A stretch of 64,000 nucleotides of DNA from Betaproteobacteria bacterium (GTDB lineage: Bacteria; Pseudomonadota; Gammaproteobacteria; Burkholderiales; Casimicrobiaceae), in assembly GCA_016704895.1 (NCBI GenBank), contig JADIZG010000006.1:1-64000 (forward strand), read 5' to 3'. Made by a program: the position numbers and the translations under genes. The notes beneath the pieces are model-generated. The model was given only the letters and a program-made list of their open reading frames with translations, was not told where the DNA came from and made no database searches. Shown in pieces: positions 56,463 to 64,000 of this stretch. Every line of letters starts with the position of its first letter. The stretch's first letter is position 1.

Positions 56463-58216
56463 GGGGGTCGTCGCACGCGGCCTGGCATCGCCCCGGAGGC
56501 GCAACATGCGCCTCGCATATAGGGGCACAGCCGGGGGCGGTCCGGGCCGCCAAACGTTCCCGAATTACCACCGCGACTGCCGGCAAGCGTCCGGTGCAGC
56601 ATCCGCGCCGGGAGGCGCGGCAGGCGCAGGCGGCCGCCGTCGCCGATCCCCGCCGAGCCGGGCGGCACGGACCCTCGGCGGGCGCCGCGCCGGGACACGG
56701 CCCCTCCCGCGCGAGTCGGCGACGCTGCGCCCGCCCCGGCGACGGGCCGGAGGCGCCTGACGACCGGCGGCAGGAACCACGCCGCGAGCGTCAGCACCCC
56801 GAGGGTCGCCGCGACCGGCCGCGCGAAGAAGCCGGCGAGCTGCCCGTCGGACTTGATCATCGAGGTGATGAAGTTCTCCTCGAGCATGCCGCCCAGCACG
56901 ACGCCCAGGATCGCCGGCGCGATCGGGAACCCGTTCCGCTCGAGCACGTACGCGACGACGCCGGCGGCGAGCATCACGCCGACGTCGAACGGCGTGTTGT
57001 TGATCGCGAACGTCCCGACGATGCAGAAGAGCAGGATCACCGGCATCAGGAGCTCGCGCGGAACCCGCAGGATGCGCTTCGCGACCTTGATGCACAGGAA
57101 GCCCAGCGGGATCATGATCAGGTTCGCGATGATGAACAGCAGGAAGACCGCGTAGATGTTCTGCGGGTTCTGCGTGAACAGCGTCGGCCCCGGGTTCATG
57201 TTCTTCATGTAGAGCACGCCGATCACGATGGCCGTGATCGAGTCGCCCGGAATGCCGAACACCAGAGCCGGAATCCAGGCGCCGGCCAGTGCGCTGTTGT
57301 TGGCCGCCCCGCTCTCGACGATTCCCTCGACGTGTCCGGTGCCGAACTTCTCCGGCTCCTTCGACATCTTCTTGCTGATCGCGTAGCTCATCCACGCGGC
57401 GATGTCGGCGCCCGCGCCCGGAAGCGCGCCGACGAGCGTGCCGAGCGTGCTGCCGCGGAGGATCTGCACCGGGTACTTCTTCGTGAGCTCCCACATCCCG
57501 CGCAGCACGTTCCCGATCGGCTGCGTGGCGACCTCCAGCTTCGCGCCCGTGTCGGCGGCGTAGCGGAGGATCTCGGAGACCGCGAACATGCCGATCATCA
57601 TCGGGATCATCCCGATGCCGCCCATCAGCTCGGTGCTGCCGAACGTGAAGCGCGGGAATCCGGCCGGGTTGCCGAGCCCCACGCAGGCGACGAGCAGCCC
57701 GAGCAGCAGCGACACGACACCCTTGAGCGGCCGCTCCGCGGTGATCACGATCGCGCAGGTGAGCCCCAGCAGCACGAGCCAGAAGTACTCGAACGACGAG
57801 AAGCGCAGCGCGAACTCGGCCAGCGCCGGCGCCGACAGGATCAGCACCGCGGTGCCGAACAGCCCGCCGATCGCGGAGAACACGAGGCTGGCGCCCAGCG
57901 CGAGCTCGGCCTGGCCCTTCCGGGTCATCGCGTAGGCCTCGTCGGCGTAGGCGGCGGATGCGGGCGTGCCCGGCATGCGCAGCAGGCACCCGGGGATGTC
58001 GCCGGAAAAGATCGCCATCGCGGTCGCGGTCACGATCGCCGCGATCGCGGTGATCGGCGGCATGAAGAACGTCACCGGGACCAGCAGCGCGGTCGCCATC
58101 GTCGCGGTGAGCCCCGGCACCGCGCCGACGAACAGCCCGAACAGCGACGCGCCCAGCATCACCAGCACGGTGCCCGGGTCGAACACCATGCCAAAGGCGG
58201 TGACCAGCGCGTCCAT
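56264..58216 (-). CDS. tctA: Tripartite tricarboxylate transporter large permease TctA, over-long C-terminus
   Basis: TctA, about 12 TM helices, with GLFVGAVPGLTATMATALL (about 27-45), FSGDIPGCLLRMPGTPASA and GALPGAGADIAAWMSY, all typical. The natural protein is about 500 residues and should end near 56700, after LTLAAWFLPPVVRRLRP. Here the frame stays open for 150 further Arg/Gly/Pro-rich residues into tpiA, so the proper stop has probably been lost through an indel near 56700. Transports a carboxylate by symport with TctB, fed by the adjacent receptor. It begins 4 bases after the tctB stop. Confidence 0.88.
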   Translation of the reverse strand: MDALVTAFGMVFDPGTVLVMLGASLFGLFVGAVPGLTATMATALLVPVTFFMPPITAIAAIVTATAMAIFSGDIPGCLLRMPGTPASAAYADEAYAMTRKGQAELALGASLVFSAIGGLFGTAVLILSAPALAEFALRFSSFEYFWLVLLGLTCAIVITAERPLKGVVSLLLGLLVACVGLGNPAGFPRFTFGSTELMGGIGMIPMMIGMFAVSEILRYAADTGAKLEVATQPIGNVLRGMWELTKKYPVQILRGSTLGTLVGALPGAGADIAAWMSYAISKKMSKEPEKFGTGHVEGIVESGAANNSALAGAWIPALVFGIPGDSITAIVIGVLYMKNMNPGPTLFTQNPQNIYAVFLLFIIANLIMIPLGFLCIKVAKRILRVPRELLMPVILLFCIVGTFAINNTPFDVGVMLAAGVVAYVLERNGFPIAPAILGVVLGGMLEENFITSMIKSDGQLAGFFARPVAATLGVLTLAAWFLPPVVRRLRPVAGAGAASPTRAGGAVSRRGARRGSVPPGSAGIGDGGRLRLPRLPARMLHRTLAGSRGGNSGTFGGPDRPRLCPYMRGACCASGAMPGRVRRPPCAASSPSVTGRCTAGSPRTRGASRRSRRAGRRLPAGRWRCACRSRTSRRRARCSRAARSAGAHRT

Positions 58217-58220
58217 CGGG

Positions 58221-58694
58221 TCAGAACGCGTAGCGCGTCAGGAGGCCCCAGGGCAGCGGGACGCGCAGCAGCTTGTAGAAGGCGTACCAGATGACGAGCG
58301 TCGCGACGATCGCGACGACGGCGGCACGGGCGGGTCGCACCCCGAAGAGCAGGAACAGCACGAACAGGATCGCCGGCCCCACGATCAGGAACCCGACGCG
58401 GTCGGCCAGCAGGATGTAGACGGCGATCGCGCCGATCACCGCGACGAACGCGACCACGTGGCGCGTCGACCGCGTCCACTCGCCGGCGACGAACCAGGGC
58501 TGCGCCGACCGGTGCCGCAGCCCGTAGACGATCAGGATGGCGCCACACACGGCGAGCCCGAGGGCCACCAGACCGGGGAAGAGCGCCGGGCCGACCTGCT
58601 GGCCCGGGATCCTCGGGAACGCCTGGACGTGCGCGATCACCGCGAGCCCGAGCACGACGAGGATCGCGCCGAAGACGGCGTCGTTGAACTTCAC
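58221..58694 (-). CDS. tctB: Tripartite tricarboxylate transporter small subunit TctB
   Basis: 157 residues from GTG, four TM helices, with the conserved GPALFPGLVALGLAVCGAIL segment (about 35-54). Small, poorly conserved permease partner of TctA. Lies 97 bases after the receptor gene. Confidence 0.88.
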   Translation of the reverse strand: MKFNDAVFGAILVVLGLAVIAHVQAFPRIPGQQVGPALFPGLVALGLAVCGAILIVYGLRHRSAQPWFVAGEWTRSTRHVVAFVAVIGAIAVYILLADRVGFLIVGPAILFVLFLLFGVRPARAAVVAIVATLVIWYAFYKLLRVPLPWGLLTRYAF

Positions 58695-58791
58695 GGCCGG
58701 GGTGAGGATCGGACGGCCGCCCGGAAGGACGGCCGCCCGGACGGACGCCGGATCCCCGATGACGCGGGAACGGCGTCCGCTGCCGCGAGCG

Positions 58792-59751
58792 TCACTTGGC
58801 GAGTCCGAGCGCCTTCATCACGTCGCCCATGCTCCTGTCGCCCTTCGCCATGTACGCGGCGAAATCGGCCTGCGCGGCCCACTCGGTGCCGTAGCCCTTC
58901 GACGTCGCGAAGTCCTTGAACTCCTTGCTGTCCCAGATCTTCCTGATCGTCGCGACGAGCTTCTGCTCGACGTCCTTCGGCAGGCCCTTCGGTCCCGCGA
59001 TGCCGCGCCACGCCGCCACCGTCCAGTCGCTGCCGGCCGCCTGCTTCATCGTCGGCACGTTCGGGAACAGGCCGGAGGGCTTGGTATCCATCACCGCGAG
59101 CGGCTTCGCCTTGCCGGCGTCGATCATCGCGCGCGCCTCGGGCAGCGAGCAGGTGACGACGTCGACGCCGCCGGCGACGAGGTCCTGCATCGCCGGCGCC
59201 GCACCGTTCGACGGCACCCAGGGGATCGCCGTGGCGGGCAGCTTCGTGTCGTTCATGAGCCCCGCGAGCGCGAGGTGCCAGATGCCGCCCTGCCCGGTGC
59301 CCGACGCCTTGAGCTTGCCCGGGTTCGCCCGCGCGTAGTCGAGCACCTCCCTGACCGACTTGTACGGCGAATCGGCGCGCACCGTGAAGCCCGCCGGATC
59401 GGCGTTGACCAGCGCGAGCGGCGTGTACGAGGTCGGGTTGAGCTCGGTGAGGCCCTGCCAGTGCATCATCGAGATCTCGACGGTGATCATGCCGATCGTG
59501 TAGCCGTCGGCCGGCGCCTGCGCGATCGCGCTGTGGCCGACCACGCCGCTGCCGCCGGTGCGGTTGACGACGTTGACCGGCTGGCCGAGCTCCTTCTCCA
59601 TCATCGCGGCGAAGTAGCGCGCGGTCGTGTCGGTCCCGCCCCCCGCTCCCCAGGGAACGACGAACGTGATCGGGCGCTCGGGATAGGCGGCGCTCGCGGC
59701 GCCGGCAGCAAAGGCGAACGTCAGCGCGACGGCGCGGACCAGGGTCTTCAT
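58792..59751 (-). CDS. tctC: Tripartite tricarboxylate transporter receptor TctC (Bug family)
   Basis: 319 residues. Signal peptide (about 1-22, ending GAASA), then ERPITFVVPWGAGGGTDTTAR, NRTGGSGVVGHSAIAQAPADGYTIG, NPGKLKASGTGQGGIWHLAL and GIAGPKGLPKDVEQKL: the Bug fold. ATG 59751 follows a strong GAGGAGGAGCATCC. First gene of the tctCBA operon; ligand probably a small di- or tricarboxylate. Confidence 0.92.
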   Translation of the reverse strand: MKTLVRAVALTFAFAAGAASAAYPERPITFVVPWGAGGGTDTTARYFAAMMEKELGQPVNVVNRTGGSGVVGHSAIAQAPADGYTIGMITVEISMMHWQGLTELNPTSYTPLALVNADPAGFTVRADSPYKSVREVLDYARANPGKLKASGTGQGGIWHLALAGLMNDTKLPATAIPWVPSNGAAPAMQDLVAGGVDVVTCSLPEARAMIDAGKAKPLAVMDTKPSGLFPNVPTMKQAAGSDWTVAAWRGIAGPKGLPKDVEQKLVATIRKIWDSKEFKDFATSKGYGTEWAAQADFAAYMAKGDRSMGDVMKALGLAK

Positions 59752-59890
59752 CGGATGCTCCTCCTCAGGTGACGGGACGCCGGCCCGGATCTTCGCGCCC
59801 GGGCGCCGACGCAACCGGGCGACGTTAGCGCAGGCCGGGAGGATCGGTCAAGTGGTCTGACCAGTTCGGCGCCCTCTCCGAGGCGGCGCG

Positions 59891-60706
59891 TCAACCGCCG
59901 GGCGCCGACGCGCGCGCGTGCGCGGCGATCACTGCGGCGACCGCCGTGAGATCGCGCTCCAGACGAGCGTAGCCGGCGTTCGGCTCGAGCGTCCCCTCGT
60001 CCATGTAGAGCGTGCGTTTCAGCTCGACCTGCAGGCTGTGCCGCCGTTCGGCCGGTCGTCCGTGTCGACGCACGAGCTCGACGCCCTTGTAGGGATCGTT
60101 GACGGCGACCGAGTAGCCGCGCGACGCGAACGCCTCGGCGACGAGGCGCGTGTACGCCGCCTCGCAGGTCGTGCCGTCGCGGTCGCCCAGCACGACGTCG
60201 GCGCGCTCGCGGCCCGGATCGTCGGACCGCGCGTCGCCGACGGCGGGCATCGAATGGCAGTTCACGTGCCACACCGCGCCGAACGCGAGGTGCCGTTCGT
60301 CGAGCGCGCGCGCGACCGCTTCGTGGTACGGATGCCAGCAGGTGCGGATCCTGCGCTCGACCTCGTCGACCGAGAGGGCGCGCGCGTACATCGGGACGCC
60401 GCCGCGCGCTAGGCGCCAGACGAGGCCGATGCCCTGCTCGGTCTTGCGCGTGACCTCGACCGGCCCGGGCCACCGCTCGCCGTCGGCGAATAGCGCCGGG
60501 TCGATGTCCTCGAGGCCGCGGTTCGCGTCGAGGTAGGCGCGCGGGAAGTGCGCCTCGACGAGCGTCGCCCCGTGCGCGAGCGCGCCGCGCCACAGGCGCG
60601 CGACGTGCGTGTCCTCGGCCTGCCGCACGGCGGCGCGCGGCGCGGCGTGATCGAAGTCGGCCGGATAGTCCTCGCCCGAATGCGGCGAGTCGGGCAGGCG
60701 CGCGGC
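59891..60706 (-). CDS. N-formylglutamate amidohydrolase family protein, 5' end disturbed
   Basis: About 272 residues. The conserved N-terminal DSPHSGEDYPADF (metal-binding His), EDTHVARLW, FPRAYLDANR, and VWHVNCHSMPAVGD (second metal His) identify a zinc-dependent N-formylglutamate deformylase-type hydrolase, the last step of one histidine-degradation route. No ATG, GTG or TTG precedes DSPHSG. The first usable start, GTG at 60628, would cut off that catalytic motif. The upstream sequence is the dispersed repeat and a 15-base G-run, so the true start appears to be lost or misread. Downstream of the peptide ABC transporter on the same strand. Confidence 0.78.
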   Translation of the reverse strand, partial: AARLPDSPHSGEDYPADFDHAAPRAAVRQAEDTHVARLWRGALAHGATLVEAHFPRAYLDANRGLEDIDPALFADGERWPGPVEVTRKTEQGIGLVWRLARGGVPMYARALSVDEVERRIRTCWHPYHEAVARALDERHLAFGAVWHVNCHSMPAVGDARSDDPGRERADVVLGDRDGTTCEAAYTRLVAEAFASRGYSVAVNDPYKGVELVRRHGRPAERRHSLQVELKRTLYMDEGTLEPNAGYARLERDLTAVAAVIAAHARASAPGG

Positions 60707-60731
60707 GCCGCGCTCCGATGGGGCGGGGGGT

Positions 60732-60800
60732 GGTCCCCCGAGGCGCAGCGCCGCCCCCAGGGGGCACCGCGCCCCTGGGCGGCCCGGGGGGGGGGGGGGG
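60732..60800. repeat. Diverged single copy of the palindromic repeat, ending in a 15-base G run
   Basis: GTCCCCCGAGGCGCAGCG, then CCCCCAGGGGGCACCGCGCC and CTGGGCGGCCC match the repeat units at 29545-29765, without the CGCGCCATGCGCGC core. It runs into G at 60786-60800, the longest homopolymer in the window and a likely spot for length error. It lies between the ATPase and amidohydrolase genes and carries no stop in two minus-strand frames. Confidence 0.75.
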
Positions 60801-61861
<1,061 letters not shown>

Positions 61862-61871
<10 letters not shown>

Positions 61872-62815
61872 GGCACGAGCGGGTGGTGGCAGCGCACGCC
61901 GCGGCCGGCGTCGGCGTCCCGGACGCGCATCGGCGGCGCTGCACCGCACTCGGCGTCGGCGCTGCTGCAGCGCTCGCGGAACGCGCATCCGGGGGGCAGG
62001 TCGAGGAGCGATGGCGTCATGCCCGGAATCTGCCGCAACCGCTCGCCGGGGGCGTTGCGCGACGGGACGCTGTCGAGCAGGCCCTGCGTGTACGGATGCG
62101 CCGGCGTGTCGAGCACCTGTGCCGTGGTTCCCCGCTCGACGATGCGGCCCGCGTACATCACGCAGACCCGGTCGGCGAGCCCGGCGACGACCGACAGGTC
62201 GTGGGTGATCCAGACCAGCGCCGTGCCGGTCTCGCGCGCGAGCTTCTGCACCTCGTAGAGGATCTGGCCCTGGATCGTGACGTCGAGCGCGGTCGTCGGC
62301 TCGTCGGCGATGATGAGGTCCGGGCGGTTGAGGAGCGCGATCGCGATCGCGACGCGCTGGCGCATGCCGCCGGAGAACTGGTGCGGGTACGCCTTCAGCC
62401 GCTCGTCGGGCGACGGGATGCCCACGCGCGCGAGCGCGTCGCGCGCGCGCTCCAGGGCCGACGCCTCGGTGACGTCGTCGTGCGCGAGGATCGCCTCGGT
62501 CATCTGCCGGTCGATGCGCAGGACCGGGTTCAGCGTCATCATCGGGTCCTGGAAGATCATCGCGACCCGGTTGCCGCGCAGCTTGCGCATCGACTCGGCG
62601 TCGAGCGTCGTGAGCTCGCTGCCGTCGAGGCGGATGGAGCCCTCGACGATGCGCCCGGGCGGGTCGACGAGCCCCATGATCGAGTAGCCGGTGATCGACT
62701 TGCCCGAGCCCGACTCGCCCACCAGCCCGAGCACCTCGCCGCGGTCGAGCGTGAAGCTCACGTCGTCGACGGCCCTGACGACGCCCGCCTTCGTGAAGAA
62801 GTGCGTGCGCAGCCC
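61862..62815 (-). CDS. Peptide-type ABC transporter ATP-binding protein (DppD/OppD-like), N-terminal frame break
   Basis: Walker A GLVGESGSGKS, Q-loop MIFQDPMMTLNPVLRI, signature FSGGMRQRVAIAIAL, Walker B LIIADEPTTALDV, H-loop ITHDLS, and the C-terminal GCAFRERCSSADAEC. Its last 10 bases overlap the next ATPase gene. At the start, LLEVR (62814-62828) is in a different frame from LRTHFFTKAGVVRAVDDVSF, with one base between them where the family has a glycine codon, so about two bases are lost. No good start codon is therefore visible. Confidence 0.88.
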
Positions 62816-63768
62816 TGACCTCCAGCAGGGGTCGGCCGACCGGCGGCCGGCGCTGGGCCGCTTCTGAGCCTCGGGTTCAGCACGTCGCGCAGCTGGTCGG
62901 CGACGAGGTTGATCGAGACGATCGTGAGCAGTAGCGCGATGCCCGGGAAGAAGCTGATCCAGTACTTGCCCGACAGCAGGTACTGGTAGCCGTTCGCGAT
63001 CAGCAGGCCGAGCGAGGGCTCGGTGATCGGCAGGCCCAGGCCGAGGAAGGAGAGCGTCGCCTCGAGCGCGATCGCCGCGGCGACCTGGACGGTCGCGACC
63101 ACGATCAGCGGCGGCAGGCAGTTGGGCAGCAGGTGCCGGAACACGATGCGCGCGGGGGACAGCGCGAGGCAGCGCGCCGCCTCGATGTACTCCCTGCGCT
63201 TCTCGACCATCGCGGCGGCCCGCACGGTGCGCGCGTAGTAGGCCCACTGGATCGTCACCAGCGCCGCGATCACCTTGCCGGTCCCCTGCCCGAGCACCGC
63301 GATCAGGATGAGCGCGATCAGGATCGCCGGGAAGGAGAGCTGGATGTCGACGACGCGCATGACCATCGCCTCGAAGCGCCCGCCCAGGTACGCCGCCGTG
63401 AGACCTGCGGCGAGCCCGATGACCAGCGCGAGGACCGTGCTCGCCGCGCCGACGGCGAGCGATATCCGCAGGCCGTAGAAGATCGCGGACAGCATGTCGC
63501 GGCCCTGGTCGTCGGTGCCGAGCCAGAACGTGCCGCCCGTCGCCGTGGGCGAGCCCGGCGGCAGCCGGCCTTCCATCACGTCGATCTGCGCGAGGTCGTA
63601 GGGATTCTGCGGCGAGATCAGCGGCGCGAAGATCGCGAAGAAGACGATCAGGCACAGGAGCCCGAATCCGAACGTCGCCACCGGGTTGGCGAAGAAGTCG
63701 TCGACGACGCGGCGGAACGGCGTCTGCGGCGCGCGGGCCCCGGTCGGAGGCAGGGGGGCCGCCCTCAT
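62758..63768 (-). CDS. Peptide-type ABC transporter permease (DppC/OppC-like)
   Basis: 336 codons, of which about 302 match the family. N-terminal cytoplasmic segment, first TM (FGFGLLCLIVFFAIFAPLIS), the periplasmic HWLGTD-like motif as FWLGTDDQGRDMLSAIFYGL, and the EAA coupling loop EYIEAARCLALSPARIVFRHLLPN. The protein should end near DVLNPRLR (62863); the remaining 35 residues are Arg/Pro/Gly-rich and overlap dppD, so the stop is probably masked by an indel. ATG 63768 lies in frame with the end of DppB, giving a false fusion. Confidence 0.88.
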   Translation of the reverse strand: MRAAPLPPTGARAPQTPFRRVVDDFFANPVATFGFGLLCLIVFFAIFAPLISPQNPYDLAQIDVMEGRLPPGSPTATGGTFWLGTDDQGRDMLSAIFYGLRISLAVGAASTVLALVIGLAAGLTAAYLGGRFEAMVMRVVDIQLSFPAILIALILIAVLGQGTGKVIAALVTIQWAYYARTVRAAAMVEKRREYIEAARCLALSPARIVFRHLLPNCLPPLIVVATVQVAAAIALEATLSFLGLGLPITEPSLGLLIANGYQYLLSGKYWISFFPGIALLLTIVSINLVADQLRDVLNPRLRSGPAPAAGRPTPAGGQGCARTSSRRRASSGPSTT

Positions 63769-63794
63769 GACGCGGGGGGCGTGCGAGCAGCGCG

Positions 63795-64000
63795 CTATCC
63801 CTCTCCCGAGCCGCACGCGCGGGTCGAGCGCCGAATACAGGATGTCGACGGCGAGGTTGATCAGGATGAAGAACGTGACGATGACGAGCAGGTAGGCGAC
63901 GATCACCGGCCGGTCGAGCAGGTTGATCGAGTCGATCAGGAGCTTGCCCATGCCCGGCCACGCGAACACGCTCTCGGTGACGATCGCGAACGCGATGAGC
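63795..64000 (-). CDS. Peptide-type ABC transporter permease (DppB/OppB-like), C-terminal part only
   Basis: The window begins inside this minus-strand gene at 64000. Seen: VTESVFAWPGMGKLLIDS and the last TM helix (VAYLLVIVTFFILINLAVDI), then SALDPRVRLG. Dropping one base of CCC at 63805-63807 gives the usual ending GEG and a TAG at 63795-63797; as written, the frame runs on into dppC. The substrate-binding protein gene should lie outside the window. Confidence 0.85.

Noticed and set aside
63768..64000. A natural DppB-DppC fused permease.
   Set aside because: The joining residues are not conserved, and removing one base gives a normal DppB ending and stop.

Overview
The window is high-GC DNA, most likely from a betaproteobacterium of the Burkholderiales type. 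The evidence is the block tpiA-secG-tRNA-Leu-nuoABCDEFGHIJKLMN, the thrS-infC-rpmI-rplT-pheST-ihfA-merR translation cluster, two Bug-family (TctC) solute receptors with a TctAB pair, and paired Crp/Fnr regulators beside small stress proteins. No rRNA, CRISPR array, prophage or transposase was seen.

Layout. 1-14.8 kb is accessory: a broken AI-2E transporter gene, a very large broken cyclic beta-glucan synthase (NdvB-type) gene, a beta/gamma-crystallin protein, two Crp/Fnr regulators (one broken) and small envelope proteins (BON lipoprotein, DUF3309, a short lipoprotein). 14.8-20.3 kb has tRNA-Val, a cysteine synthase/desulfhydrase-like enzyme, a LysR regulator and a UroD-like/Bug receptor/hydroxyisobutyrate-dehydrogenase-like set. 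20.3-28.2 kb is the translation cluster plus tRNA-Pro, with a structured leader and terminator ahead of thrS. 28.3-29.4 kb is an HD-GYP response regulator. A three-unit palindromic repeat array (29545-29765) separates it from a convergent type I secretion set (ABC transporter, HlyD-type adaptor, RTX calcium-binding protein) and a calcium/sodium antiporter. 36.4-40.5 kb is a lactate-oxidation operon (lutA-lutB-aminotransferase-lutC, all with 4-base overlaps in the last three genes). 40.5-55.0 kb is the complete 14-gene respiratory complex I operon on the minus strand, followed upstream by tRNA-Leu, secG and tpiA. 56.3-59.8 kb is a TctCBA tricarboxylate-type transporter. 59.9-64.0 kb is a peptide-type ABC transporter (DppB partial, C, D, F) with an N-formylglutamate amidohydrolase-like gene.

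Reading quality matters here. Two genes that should be essential or strongly selected, thrS and nuoD, each carry a single extra base, and correcting it restores the exact family length. Several other breaks (AI-2E transporter, NdvB, DppB/DppC junction, RTX protein) can also be explained by one extra base, often in a GGG/CCC run. Many frameshifts are therefore probably consensus errors. Exceptions that look more like real damage are the roughly 110-residue in-frame gap in NdvB and the 4- and 6-base losses in the first Crp/Fnr gene.

Together the intact genes describe a respiring chemoorganotroph that oxidises lactate and feeds NADH to complex I. It scavenges carboxylates and peptides with high-affinity systems, uses c-di-GMP signalling, and secretes at least one RTX protein.
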